Shown here piece by piece: positions 27,767-36,749 of a stretch of 64,000 bases of DNA. Position numbers and translations under genes: made by a program. Position 1 is the first letter of the stretch. Each line of letters begins with the position of its first letter. The stretch is taken from the NCBI GenBank assembly GCA_001689515.1, contig LUJR01000010.1, forward strand, positions 1 through 64,000. The letters are read 5' to 3'. Below the pieces are notes generated by a model. It saw only the letters and a list, made by a program, of their open reading frames with translations. It searched no databases and was not told the DNA's origin. The stretch is from Bacteroidales bacterium M7. GTDB lineage: Bacteria; Bacteroidota; Bacteroidia; Bacteroidales; Muribaculaceae.

Positions 27767-28725
27767 CCACGTGTGCCGACAATCTGTTGTCACGAGTAGA
27801 CAGCATGTTCACCGAGCAGCTCGCCACCTGGCATGATGCCGAAGAAAGATACCGACGCATGCGCCATGCCATGAAGCGTAGCATCACTCTGCCCGGCGGT
27901 ACGTTTGAACTGATACACCTGCCTGACCGCGCGGTCAGCACTTGTGCGCGCACCGACTCGCGATCCATTGCGGAGCGTCCCTGTTTCCTGTGTGAGACCA
28001 ACCGCCCAGAGGTGCAACTCAGATTGCCATTGGAAGGAAGCGGACTTGAAATCCTCGTCAATCCATTCCCCATATATGGCAGGCATCTGACCATCCCGTC
28101 GCTCAGCCACACGCCACAGGCTTACTCCAAGCATCTGCTTGAACAGATGCTTGCAATAGCTCACGGATTGAAGGAGTACACAGTGTTTTACAACGGTCCG
28201 CACAGCGGAGCATCCGCGCCTGACCATCTGCATCTACAGGCTGTCAACACCACCGAAATGCCACAGATACTGCATGGCACTACTGACAGCGACTGCCGCA
28301 TACTGAAATCCGACGGGGAAACGAGACTCTATTTCCATCCGTATCTGACCACCCGACCTGTGACCGTATCGGGTACTAACTCCGGCAAAATGGCAGACAT
28401 GATGCTCAGCGCACTGTCACTGCTGCCCGTGCACCCTGGCGAAACCGAACCGAGGCTCAATCTCTACGCCACACCCATTCCCGGAAGCGACAAGACGGCA
28501 TTGATAGCCATACTGCGTGATCGCCACCGTCCTACATGTTATGGCGATGACGGCATGATATTCAGTCCCGGTGCCATCGATATGGGCGGACGAATCGTAT
28601 TGCCACGCAAAAGCGATTTTGAGACGCTGACAGCCGACCAGCTCCAATACATGCTGTCAGAAGTCCTACTCCCCGAAGAAACCTATAACCGCTTCATACT
28701 TGACTGCATAAGCCATCCGTTATGA
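27763..28725 (+). CDS. DUF4922 protein, HIT-like nucleotidyltransferase/phosphorylase fold
   Basis: 320 residues. PCFLCETNRP near 85 may bind a metal; LEILVNPFPIYGRHLTIPS and the HIT-type triad DHLHLQAVNT near 156 match the galactose-1-phosphate uridylyltransferase / GDP-galactose phosphorylase superfamily to which DUF4922 belongs. The His-x-His-x-Gln motif is intact, so a nucleotidyl transfer or phosphorolysis is likely; substrate unknown. It overlaps both neighbours by 4 bases, and with the kinase upstream it could activate the sugar phosphate (inference). Confidence 0.82.
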   Translation: MTTCADNLLSRVDSMFTEQLATWHDAEERYRRMRHAMKRSITLPGGTFELIHLPDRAVSTCARTDSRSIAERPCFLCETNRPEVQLRLPLEGSGLEILVNPFPIYGRHLTIPSLSHTPQAYSKHLLEQMLAIAHGLKEYTVFYNGPHSGASAPDHLHLQAVNTTEMPQILHGTTDSDCRILKSDGETRLYFHPYLTTRPVTVSGTNSGKMADMMLSALSLLPVHPGETEPRLNLYATPIPGSDKTALIAILRDRHRPTCYGDDGMIFSPGAIDMGGRIVLPRKSDFETLTADQLQYMLSEVLLPEETYNRFILDCISHPL

Positions 28726-30032
28726 CCGACATAACCCTGCGCGTGGGCTTACTCTGCGCTCCGACCATCACCGTGGAATTTCACGGCGGCTACACCGACT
28801 CCGACGGTCATCCTGCCGACGGCATCATGACATTTGGCATTAAAGATGTCGGAAGACGCTTCACCGCCGCGACCACTCAATCATACGCCATCGTACACGA
28901 TGTGGTCATAGGCATCGGTTTCCATTGGGAGCAGAAACTCGACCTCTCATATTCAGGAGATTTTGAACTGCTTGCCGAGGGTGATGCAAACCTGCGAATC
29001 GTCAATATCGTCAGCATCGAGGAATACCTCTGCAGCGTCATCTCATCAGAAATGAGCGCGACAGCCTCCCCTGCCCTCCTTGAAGCCCATGCCGTCATCT
29101 CCCGCTCATGGGTACTCGCCCAGATCAAATCCCACACATCTGTAGGGACATGCCGTGGCATGTCCGCAACCACACACGCAGCCGACCCACAAGAAATCAT
29201 CCGCTGGTGGGACCGTGAAGATCACGACACATTTGATGTATGCGCCGACGATCATTGCCAACGCTACCAGGGGCTCTCACAAGCCCGCAATCCACGTGTC
29301 GTGGATGCCATCGAAGCCACACGCGGCATGGTGCTGACCGACAGCAACGGCACTCTTGTAGATGCCCGCTTCTCAAAATGCTGCGGCGGAGCCACCGAAC
29401 TGTTCGGCACATGCTGGAGCGAGCATGAGCACCACGAGTGCCTGAAAGCCTTCGCCGACAGTCCTCACCCTGACAACCTGCCCGATCTCTGCAACGAAAC
29501 CGAAGCTGCCAAGTGGATTGAGTCTCGTCCTGATGCCTTCTGTGCCAATCCGACTCCAGAAATTCTGAGTCAGATACTCAAAGACTACGATCAACTGACG
29601 GCTGACTTCTACCGCTGGACGGTGACATGGGATGCAGAATCTCTGAGCGAAAACATACGCCGACGTCTATCCGAGGTCAGCATAGGGCGCATACGCCGCA
29701 TAGAACCTCTCAAACGAGGGACATCAGGCCGCATAGAGCGGCTGCGCCTGATAGGCTCTGACGGCGAAGCGGTCATTGGCAAGGAACTGCTCATACGCAA
29801 GGTGCTATCCGAAAGCCATCTCTACAGCTCCGCATTCACCGTGCATTATGAAGACATGGATGCCGACGGCTACCCCTCACGCATCATACTCCACGGAGCG
29901 GGCTGGGGACACGGAGTAGGACTCTGCCAGATAGGCGCAGCCGTCATGGGCGAGCAGGGTTACACCTCCGCGCAGATACTCTCTCATTACTTTCCTGGCT
30001 CTAATTTAACCAAGGCATTTGAAATCTTATAA
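28722..30032 (+). CDS. SpoIID/LytB-domain protein (probable cell-wall glycan hydrolase)
   Basis: 436 residues. SpoIID proteins are lytic transglycosylases acting on stripped peptidoglycan; LytB relatives are amidase enhancers. Visible motifs: SIEEYLCSVISSEMSATASPALLEAHAVISRSW near 100-130, the DHCQRYQGLSQA region near 180, CCGGATELFG near 222, and the terminal GAGWGHGVGLCQIGAAVMG. No signal peptide is seen at this start. Residues about 141-149 (VGTCRGMSA) are encoded by a REP-like palindrome at 29141-29166, apparently inserted in frame at a loop. It overlaps the DUF4922 gene by 4 bases. Confidence 0.87.
   Translation: MTDITLRVGLLCAPTITVEFHGGYTDSDGHPADGIMTFGIKDVGRRFTAATTQSYAIVHDVVIGIGFHWEQKLDLSYSGDFELLAEGDANLRIVNIVSIEEYLCSVISSEMSATASPALLEAHAVISRSWVLAQIKSHTSVGTCRGMSATTHAADPQEIIRWWDREDHDTFDVCADDHCQRYQGLSQARNPRVVDAIEATRGMVLTDSNGTLVDARFSKCCGGATELFGTCWSEHEHHECLKAFADSPHPDNLPDLCNETEAAKWIESRPDAFCANPTPEILSQILKDYDQLTADFYRWTVTWDAESLSENIRRRLSEVSIGRIRRIEPLKRGTSGRIERLRLIGSDGEAVIGKELLIRKVLSESHLYSSAFTVHYEDMDADGYPSRIILHGAGWGHGVGLCQIGAAVMGEQGYTSAQILSHYFPGSNLTKAFEIL
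29141..29166. repeat. REP-like palindrome inside the SpoIID gene
   Basis: TGTAGGGACATGCC followed by GTGGCATGTCCG, identical to the intergenic unit at 31366. It is the only copy in the window found inside a coding sequence, and it is single, without an inverted partner. Confidence 0.85.
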
Positions 30033-30072
30033 GTCTTATAAGAATTTATAATTACATTATCTCATAAAAGCT

Positions 30073-31335
30073 ATGTCACAGAAACCTGCCCTCTGGGTCC
30101 CGTCGCTTTTCTTTGCCGAAGGCATCCCCTATGTAGTGGTGATGACTGTGGCAGTGATAATGTATAAGTGCCTCGGCATATCCAATACCGACATCGCTCT
30201 CTACACGGCGTGGCTATATCTGCCATGGGTGATAAAACCTTTCTGGAGCCCGTTTGTCGACATCTTCGGCACCAAACGTCGTTGGATTCTCTGTATGCAG
30301 TGGGCGATAGCGGCATCACTGGCTGCCGTGGCACTGACTGTCCCTGCCGCTGGATTTTTTAGGCTGACACTGGGATGCTTCTGGCTGATGGCATTCCTGT
30401 CGGCAACGCATGACATCGCAGCCGACGGATTCTACATGCTCGGGCTTTCGGAGCGCAACCAGTCGCTTTGGGTAGGCATCCGCACCCTCTTCTACCGCCT
30501 CGCCATGATAGCCGGACAGGGAGGCGTAGTGGTGATGGCTGGATACATCTCCAAATACCATCCAGAGGCAGTGGCGTGGCAGTGGTCCATGGCTGTCCTG
30601 TCAGGTCTGTTTGCTCTGCTTGCCCTTTGGCACTCTTTCGTGCTGCCACGCTGCCGTGATGACCATAACGAAAGAGCGCACCGCTCCGTATCAGACATAC
30701 TGCATGAGTTTTGGGACACGATAGCCTCGTTTTTCGTCAAACCTGGCATAGTTGGAGCTCTGCTGTTCATGCTTCTCTACCGTTTCCCTGAGGCACAGTT
30801 GGTCAAACTGATAGGTCCCTTCCTGCTTGACACCCGTGAAGCCGGAGGTATGGCACTTGATACCGAACTCGTCGGATTTGCCTACGGCACAGTGGGCGTG
30901 ATAGCCCTGATTGTCGGCGGAATATCAGGCGGATGGCTCGTATCGGTCTACGGATTGCGGCGATGCCTCATGCCCATGGCATGGAGCATGTCGCTGACAT
31001 GCCTGACATTCGTCTATCTCAGTTTCGCTACCGACTCGTCGCTATGGATGGTCAACATCTGCGTGGCTATAGAGCAATTCGGCTACGGATTCGGCACCAC
31101 TGCCTATACCCTCTACCTCATCCACTTCGCCCACGGCTCACGCAGCACATCCCACTACGCCATAGCCACCGGCATCATGGCACTCGGCATGATGCTCCCT
31201 GGCATGGTCTCCGGCTGGATAGAAGAACTCGTAGGCTACCGCACCTTCTTCATCTACACCTCCCTCTGCTGCATCATCACCATCGCCGTCTCAGCCATAG
31301 TCCGCCGCGGCATAACCCCCGCCTCCCGCGACTGA
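30073..31335 (+). CDS. AmpG-like MFS permease
   Basis: 420 residues with about 12 membrane segments. The start SLFFAEGIPYVVVMTVAVIMYKCLGI, the DI-LY-AWLYLPWVIKPFWSPFVD stretch and ATHDIAADGFYML are typical of AmpG and related inner-membrane carriers of anhydro-muropeptides. It is last in the kinase - glycosyltransferase - DUF4922 - SpoIID operon, 40 bases after the SpoIID gene, which supports uptake of cell-wall fragments. The substrate remains inference. Confidence 0.8.
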   Translation: MSQKPALWVPSLFFAEGIPYVVVMTVAVIMYKCLGISNTDIALYTAWLYLPWVIKPFWSPFVDIFGTKRRWILCMQWAIAASLAAVALTVPAAGFFRLTLGCFWLMAFLSATHDIAADGFYMLGLSERNQSLWVGIRTLFYRLAMIAGQGGVVVMAGYISKYHPEAVAWQWSMAVLSGLFALLALWHSFVLPRCRDDHNERAHRSVSDILHEFWDTIASFFVKPGIVGALLFMLLYRFPEAQLVKLIGPFLLDTREAGGMALDTELVGFAYGTVGVIALIVGGISGGWLVSVYGLRRCLMPMAWSMSLTCLTFVYLSFATDSSLWMVNICVAIEQFGYGFGTTAYTLYLIHFAHGSRSTSHYAIATGIMALGMMLPGMVSGWIEELVGYRTFFIYTSLCCIITIAVSAIVRRGITPASRD

Positions 31336-31365
31336 CACCCAAGTCCCATGATCTGACCTATATAT

Positions 31366-31446
31366 TGTAGGGACATGCCGTGGCATGTCCGAATTCCCAA
31401 ATATGCACACGCCTGATGTGACGGACATGCCACGGCATGTCCCTAC
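31366..31446. repeat. Inverted pair of REP-like units
   Basis: Left unit at 31367-31392 (GTAGGGACATGCC then GTGGCATGTCCGA) and inverted right unit at 31422-31445. Each unit is itself a palindrome with core GGACATGCCGTGGCATGTCC. The 30-base spacer is unrelated sequence. It lies between two convergent genes. Confidence 0.85.
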
Positions 31447-31452
31447 GACAAT

Positions 31453-31491
31453 AAAAAAGTCCCGCCGGACGATGCTCGGAGGGACTTTTTT
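31453..31491. terminator. Bidirectional terminator between the permease gene and mdh
   Basis: AAAAAGTCCC (about 31454-31463) pairs with GGGACTTTTT (31481-31490), with A and T tracts on both sides, so it can serve both convergent genes. Confidence 0.85.
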
Positions 31492-31508
31492 ATTGTTGAC
31501 TATGCTGG

Positions 31509-32522
31509 TTAGCAGGTCTTTGCGTCAAGGTTGGGATTGATTTTGCCCCAGTCAGCGATGGGAGGCATGACACCCATGGCGATTACTTCGTCACGGAGGG
31601 TGCAGAGGTGCTGATAGCTCTTCTCGAGGTCAGCCTCCTCGGCGGGAGTACCCTTGACAGGAGTGCAGGTGACACCATCCTTGGTGACTGTGGTCTCCAT
31701 AGCCATCATAATGTGGCTGAAACGGTCGTTGTTAACGTATGTGCCTACGGGCCAGCGGAAAGGTTTGCCGCCCATGGCTGCTGCAATCATCTCTATGGAG
31801 AGATATGCCGGGCTTTGGAACGAGCTGCGTCCGCGGAGGTCAATAATATTCTTGCCGCCCTGGATGACACGCACCTTCATGGCTTCCCATTCACCGTCAG
31901 GCAGCACCTCAGTGCCGATGATTTCGGTCAGAGGCTTGCCATCGACCTTGGTGGTGGAGGCATATACTGCCATCTGTTCGCCATGACCGCCATATGTACG
32001 TGAGTTGACCACTTCGTCAGCAGGAATCTTGAACCACTTAGAGAGTTCGTTGCGCAGACGTGTGCTGTCAAGAGCTGCCAGTGTAGACACCTGCGAAGGT
32101 TTCAGACCAGAGTAAAGCAGGGTGATCAGACCGGTGATGTCGGCAGGATTGAAGATAACGACGATGTGCTTTACGTCGGGGCAATACTGCTTGACATCCT
32201 TGCCAAACTGCTCTGCGATGGCTGCATTGCCCTTGAGAAGATCCTCGCGGGTCATGCCAGCCTTACGGGCAGCACCGCCTGAATTGACTATATATTTGGC
32301 ATCCTTGAGAGCCACGGCGATATCATCGGTAAAGGTCAGGTTGAGACCCTCGAAACCGCACTGCCACAGCTCCTCGGCAACGCCTTCAAGACCCTTGACA
32401 TAGGGGTCATAAAGACAGATGTTAGGAGTAAGACCCATCATGATGGCTGTCTGAGCCATGTTGCTGCCGATCATACCGGCAGCACCGATGATGACCAGCT
32501 TGTCATTTGTAAGATAATTCAT
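31509..32522 (-). CDS. mdh: Malate dehydrogenase
   Basis: Interconverts malate and oxaloacetate with NAD. 337 residues. The Rossmann motif IIGAAGMIGSNMA is at residues 11-23; GGAARKAGMTREDLLKGN near 82 supplies the substrate arginine region; the catalytic histidine is in SRTYGGHGEQMAVYAS near 180. This is the Bacteroidetes lactate/malate dehydrogenase type. In these anaerobes it feeds the reductive branch to succinate. Single gene, ending at a shared terminator. No clear TAnnTTTG box was found upstream. Confidence 0.93.
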   Translation of the reverse strand: MNYLTNDKLVIIGAAGMIGSNMAQTAIMMGLTPNICLYDPYVKGLEGVAEELWQCGFEGLNLTFTDDIAVALKDAKYIVNSGGAARKAGMTREDLLKGNAAIAEQFGKDVKQYCPDVKHIVVIFNPADITGLITLLYSGLKPSQVSTLAALDSTRLRNELSKWFKIPADEVVNSRTYGGHGEQMAVYASTTKVDGKPLTEIIGTEVLPDGEWEAMKVRVIQGGKNIIDLRGRSSFQSPAYLSIEMIAAAMGGKPFRWPVGTYVNNDRFSHIMMAMETTVTKDGVTCTPVKGTPAEEADLEKSYQHLCTLRDEVIAMGVMPPIADWGKINPNLDAKTC

Positions 32523-32595
32523 GATCTGTTATTTTTTTGATTATAGAGGTTTGTTGCATCTTTGTTACATCACTAATCTAACACGGCTCAGGGGA

Positions 32596-34035
32596 CTATT
32601 GTTTAGGCAAATCCAGCTCGTTATCATCTTTTAATAGTACCTGGCTTAGCACTCTGCCTATCTCCTTCTTCAGACCAGCTCGCCCACAGGAAAAGTTGTT
32701 GACAAACACCACCACCACATGCGTGGGATTTCCAGCTTCGTCAAGCATATAGCCGCCGTAGCACTGCACTCCGCGCATGCTTCCGGTCTTGGTGGCAAGG
32801 CGTCCGGCAAGCGCACTGTCACGCATGAAGTTGCGCATGGTGCCGTCACGTCCGGCTTTGGGGAAGAGCGACACATAGCCGCCTGCCATGTCGGTGTGGT
32901 ACATCCATTTGTACACCTCAGCCATGAAGCGGGGGGTCATGCGGTCACGGCGCGACAGTCCGCTACCGTCCTCTATATTGAGCTTGCTTATGTCAAAGCC
33001 TTTTTCAAGCCAGAAATTCTTTTCTGTCTTGACAGCCTCCTTGCGCGGCTTGCCGGCGGCGAGTGACCGCAGCATGCCCTCAGCCATCATGTTGTCGCTG
33101 CGAAACATCAGACTGCGCAATATATCTTCAACCTCTGGAGAATGATGCACATATATCACCTCACCTTTCTCGATATCTTTTTCAGAGGGCTTTTTGCCAT
33201 CACGGGGCTTGTCGGCAACCACGATTCCGGCTTTCTCTATCTCACGCATCACCTCGGCACGCATCGTAGACCCTGGTGCCGGATTGGCTACGGTGGCATG
33301 TATGCTGCGACGCTTGGTATTGCCTGTGACCTCAAACACATTGCTGTTGGGATGACGGCTCAGACGAGGCGCGCCCTTGCCCCCCTTGTACTCCACCCTT
33401 ATGCCCGGAGTGTGCGGACGCGTAGTGTTGGCAGGCACGGAAAGTATCATCCTGTTGTCACGGAAGTTAGATGCATAGAGCCCGGCTCCGTAGCACTCTA
33501 TGATGTCTTCTCGCAGCCATCCGTCAGGGATGGTGCTGTCGACAAAATTGCTCTCGTCAATCACCACCGTGCCCTTGATTTCCTTGATACCGAGACGCTC
33601 AAGCGCGCTGATGATGCTGTCGGCAAAACCGGCGTTCTCGGCAAAATGAGAGCTTTCGACCGTCGGGTCTCCGATAGTAGAAATGACAATATCGCCGTCA
33701 AGCACACCTTTCTTGATTTTGCCTGTGGCAGTCACAGGCGTAGAAAAGCGTCCGCGCGGCGAAAACATGGAATAGGCGGTGGCAGCCGTCAGACTCTTTG
33801 TCACGCTCGCCGGCACCATAGCCTCATCGGAGTTGACATCCATAAGCACCTCTCCGTTGCGGAGATCCTCTATATATATGCCTACCTTGGTCTTGGCAGC
33901 CCCGGCTATCTTGAGCGGATTCTCGGCGGCATATGCAGGCACGACTGCCAGAAGCAGACACACTGCTATAATCAGGCGTTCGGCAAAATTTCTACGGCGG
34001 ATATTGTCAACGGGACAGATGTGTTCAGTAGTCAC
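32596..34035 (-). CDS. dacB: D-alanyl-D-alanine carboxypeptidase/endopeptidase (PBP4 family)
   Basis: Trims or opens peptidoglycan crosslinks in the periplasm. 479 residues; a signal segment (AERLIIAVCLLLAVVPAYA) follows an 18-residue N-terminal extension. The three penicillin-binding motifs are present: SVTK with the active Ser near 77, SDN in FRSDNMMAEGML near 335, and KTG in LATKTGSMRG near 425. The inserted domain between the first two motifs is typical of the DacB/PBP4 class. It has its own promoter and runs toward mdh. Confidence 0.93.
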   Translation of the reverse strand: MTTEHICPVDNIRRRNFAERLIIAVCLLLAVVPAYAAENPLKIAGAAKTKVGIYIEDLRNGEVLMDVNSDEAMVPASVTKSLTAATAYSMFSPRGRFSTPVTATGKIKKGVLDGDIVISTIGDPTVESSHFAENAGFADSIISALERLGIKEIKGTVVIDESNFVDSTIPDGWLREDIIECYGAGLYASNFRDNRMILSVPANTTRPHTPGIRVEYKGGKGAPRLSRHPNSNVFEVTGNTKRRSIHATVANPAPGSTMRAEVMREIEKAGIVVADKPRDGKKPSEKDIEKGEVIYVHHSPEVEDILRSLMFRSDNMMAEGMLRSLAAGKPRKEAVKTEKNFWLEKGFDISKLNIEDGSGLSRRDRMTPRFMAEVYKWMYHTDMAGGYVSLFPKAGRDGTMRNFMRDSALAGRLATKTGSMRGVQCYGGYMLDEAGNPTHVVVVFVNNFSCGRAGLKKEIGRVLSQVLLKDDNELDLPKQ

Positions 34036-34117
34036 AGATGATGAAATAATAATGGTTAATAAATGCGTATAGTTGCGACTATGATGTCACAGGAGAGCGT
34101 AAACGATAACGAAATTA

Positions 34118-34125
34118 CAAATTTA
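34118..34125 (-). promoter_or_regulatory. Promoter -7 box for dacB
   Basis: CAAATTTA on the plus strand, TAAATTTG on the minus strand, 82 bases before the dacB ATG. Confidence 0.6.
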
Positions 34126-34200
34126 TTGGTTACAAATTACTTTTATCTCGGAAAAAATCAGTAATTTAGCACAGTTTTAATTAGTTTGTGCAATTACAAG

Positions 34201-34794
34201 ATGGTTACAAAGACTCGCGACAAACTCATAGAGGTGGCACGGCAGCTCTTTGCCCACAAAGGCATCGAGAACACCACCATGAACGATATCGCATCGGCAT
34301 CCGAGAAAGGTCGACGCACCATCTACACATACTTCAAAAACAAGCGTGACATCTATAACGCTGTCATAGAGCACGAAAGCGACCATCTCGTCAGCCGGCT
34401 CGAAGAGGTCGCGTCCTTAGACCTACCGCCGATGGAGCTGCTCGAACGCTATCTGAATGTGCGCTTTGACCTCATCATCAACTCGTTTCAGCGCCACGAC
34501 ACGGTGCGCTCGCTATTCGGACGTGACATCAAGCGCATCGCCCGTATGCGCAAGATGGCTCTCGCCAAGGAACAGCACATATTCCGCAACATCCTCGCAA
34601 GAGGAGTGGCAGAAGGGGCATTCAACCCCATACAGGCACACCGCCTCATAGCCGTAGAGCATATGACATTCCAAGGCGTGGACTTTTCCTTCATACGCGA
34701 CAATTTCGCCGACATCGGCTTGAGCCGTGCCGACATGCGCCGTGATATCATCGACTTTATCTTGCAGGCTGTCAGAAACCCGCAGGAGTCATGA
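34201..34794 (+). CDS. TetR/AcrR family regulator
   Basis: About 197 residues from MVTKTRDKLIEVARQLF. The N-terminal helix-turn-helix is clear: FAHKGIENTTMNDIASASEKGRRTIYTYFKNKRDIY at residues 17-52. The C-terminal ligand-binding half is helical and unrecognised. A TTG at 34186 would add five residues. It lies 58 bases upstream of a KAS III and a FabG gene, so it likely controls them or senses acyl compounds (inference). Confidence 0.9.
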   Translation: MVTKTRDKLIEVARQLFAHKGIENTTMNDIASASEKGRRTIYTYFKNKRDIYNAVIEHESDHLVSRLEEVASLDLPPMELLERYLNVRFDLIINSFQRHDTVRSLFGRDIKRIARMRKMALAKEQHIFRNILARGVAEGAFNPIQAHRLIAVEHMTFQGVDFSFIRDNFADIGLSRADMRRDIIDFILQAVRNPQES

Positions 34795-34852
34795 CCCCTA
34801 TCCTATGTATCCACTTTATCTCTCACACCCAATTCAAGACTGAATCAATACT

Positions 34853-35797
34853 ATGTACATCAATTCTACAGGTGTCTACATCCCATCAGGCCGCGTCACC
34901 AACGACTACTTCCTCAATGTCAACGGACTCACCGACGAGTGGATTACCAAACGCACAGGCATACACTCGCGCTCCAAGGTGACCGAAGGTGAAAACCAGG
35001 AAACAATGGCTGTGGAAGCGGTGCGCGATGCCATCAAGCACCTTCCCTATGACATCAAGGAGGTCGACCTCATCGTGGCGGCAGCTTATTCAGCCATCGA
35101 CTATGTAGGCACTGTGGCACACATCATACAGCGCGAATTTGACATCACCAACGCCAAATGCGTGGCTTGTACCTCGGCATGCTCATCGCTCATCAACGGG
35201 CTTGAAATCATCGAGGGATACTTTGCCATGGGCAAAGCATCAAAAGCCATCCTCATCAGCTCCGAGCAAAACTCATATTACTCCAACGAAAGCGACCCCA
35301 AGTGCGGCCACCTCTGGGGCGACGGTGCTGTGGCTTTCTTCCTCTCAAAGGAGCAGATGGCTCCAGGCGAACCGCGCATCACCGAAATCTTCACATGCGG
35401 ACTCGGACACATGGGCAAAGGTCCCGACGGAGTGCGTCTGCGTCCCCGCGAAGGCGGCATCACGATGCCCGACGGACGCGATGTGTTCATACACGCCTGT
35501 GACAACATGGTGCGCGGACTTGAAGAAGTCAGCGCTCCCTCCGGTATGACTCCGGCGCAGCTTGACTACATTATAACCCATCAGGCTAACATGCGCATCG
35601 TAGCCCAGATAGCCCACCGCCTCGAGCTGGGGCTTGAGCACTTCCCTGGCAACATCGACACCCTCGGCAACACCGGCTCAGCCTCGGCAGGCATCGTGTT
35701 CGCCCAGGAGCGTGACCGCTTCAAGCCCGGTGACAAGGTGGCTCTGACCGTCTTCGGCGGCGGCTACTCAGCCGGAGCATGCCTGATAGAAATCTGA
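34853..35797 (+). CDS. 3-oxoacyl-ACP synthase III family (FabH-like)
   Basis: 314 residues with the thiolase fold. The Cys-His-Asn triad is visible: CVACTSACSSLINGLE near 105 (Cys), ITHQANMRI near 242 (His) and NIDTLGNTGSASAG near 272 (Asn). The end, GGGYSAGACLI, is usual. It condenses an acyl-CoA with malonyl-ACP, either for fatty acids or for a special acyl product. The pairing with a TetR regulator and a FabG suggests a dedicated lipid pathway, not housekeeping (inference). The end is 38 bases before fabG. Confidence 0.88.
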   Translation: MYINSTGVYIPSGRVTNDYFLNVNGLTDEWITKRTGIHSRSKVTEGENQETMAVEAVRDAIKHLPYDIKEVDLIVAAAYSAIDYVGTVAHIIQREFDITNAKCVACTSACSSLINGLEIIEGYFAMGKASKAILISSEQNSYYSNESDPKCGHLWGDGAVAFFLSKEQMAPGEPRITEIFTCGLGHMGKGPDGVRLRPREGGITMPDGRDVFIHACDNMVRGLEEVSAPSGMTPAQLDYIITHQANMRIVAQIAHRLELGLEHFPGNIDTLGNTGSASAGIVFAQERDRFKPGDKVALTVFGGGYSAGACLIEI

Positions 35798-35835
35798 AAC
35801 ATCTAACCAATAAACTCATACATCAAATCATCACA

Positions 35836-36582
35836 ATGAAATTACTCGAAGGAAAGACAGCCCTTATCACAGGCGCAGCCCGTGGTATCGGCAAGGCTCT
35901 CGCCCTCAAATTCGCTGCTGAGGGAGCCAACATCGCATTCACCGACCTCGTAATCGACGAAAACGGCAAGGAGACCGAAGCCGAGCTTCAGGCTCTCGGC
36001 GTGAAAGCCAAAGGCTATGCCTCTAACGCAGCCGACTTCAACCAGACCAAGGAAGTAGTCAGCGAAATCCACAAGGAATTCGGCAGAATCGACATCCTCG
36101 TCAACAACGCCGGCATCACCAAGGACGGACTCATGATGCGCATGACCGAACAGCAGTGGGATGCAGTAATCGCTGTCAACCTCAAGAGCGCGTTCAACTT
36201 CATCAACGCCGTGCTCCCCATCATGCTCCGCCAGAAAGCCGGCAGCATCATCAACATGGCATCAGTGGTAGGTGTACACGGCAATGCCGGACAGAGCAAC
36301 TACGCCGCTTCAAAGGCTGGACTCATCGCCCTCGCCAAGAGCATCGCCCAGGAAGTAGGCTCACGCAACATCCGCGCCAACGCCATCGCCCCCGGCTTTA
36401 TCGAGACAGCCATGACCGCAGCCCTGCCCCAGGAAGTGCGCGACGAATGGGCAAAGAAGATACCCCTGCGCCGCGGCGGCAAGGTAGAGGACATCGCCAA
36501 CGTGGCCACCTTCCTCGCCTCCGACATGTCATCCTACGTCACAGGCCAGGTCATCCAAGTCGACGGCGGCATGAACATGTAA
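35836..36582 (+). CDS. fabG: 3-oxoacyl-ACP reductase (FabG, SDR family)
   Basis: About 248 residues from MKLLEGKTALITGAARGIGKAL. Reduces 3-oxoacyl-ACP with NADPH. The cofactor motif TGAARGIG is at residues 10-17, NNAGIT near 90, the catalytic Ser in NMASVVG near 140, and YAASK near 155. It ends with the usual GQVIQVDGGMNM. The in-frame start at 35779 lies inside the KAS III gene and is rejected. Last gene of the TetR-KAS III-FabG set, followed by a terminator. Confidence 0.93.
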   Translation: MKLLEGKTALITGAARGIGKALALKFAAEGANIAFTDLVIDENGKETEAELQALGVKAKGYASNAADFNQTKEVVSEIHKEFGRIDILVNNAGITKDGLMMRMTEQQWDAVIAVNLKSAFNFINAVLPIMLRQKAGSIINMASVVGVHGNAGQSNYAASKAGLIALAKSIAQEVGSRNIRANAIAPGFIETAMTAALPQEVRDEWAKKIPLRRGGKVEDIANVATFLASDMSSYVTGQVIQVDGGMNM

Positions 36583-36610
36583 CCCGCCTCGATATCTCAC
36601 CCCACAAAAG

Positions 36611-36640
36611 CGCCCGGTGCCCACAAGCACCGGGCGTTCT
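36611..36640 (+). terminator. Terminator-like hairpin after fabG
   Basis: CGCCCGGTGC (36611-36620) pairs perfectly with GCACCGGGCG (36627-36636), followed by TTCTC. Strong stem, weak T tract. Confidence 0.7.
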
Positions 36641-36684
36641 CACATTAAAATATGGCAGTTATGAGGATTGATAGCAAAAAAGCG

Positions 36685-36692
36685 TATATTTG
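36685..36692 (+). promoter_or_regulatory. Promoter -7 box at the head of the glycan cluster
   Basis: TATATTTG, a full TAnnTTTG match. It excludes the in-frame TTG at 36690 as a start and favours the ATG at 36750. Confidence 0.7.
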
Positions 36693-36749
36693 CACAATCA
36701 ATTACCTTCCAATCATTTAAACATACCCCAACACACAGGTGACATACAT

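Noticed and set aside
31366..31446. REP-like pairs read as ordinary terminators
   Set aside because: The stems have no T tract after them, and at 31453 a separate real terminator follows.
33142..34041. 299-residue plus-strand frame opposite dacB
   Set aside because: Antisense to dacB with all three PBP motifs intact; no domain of its own.
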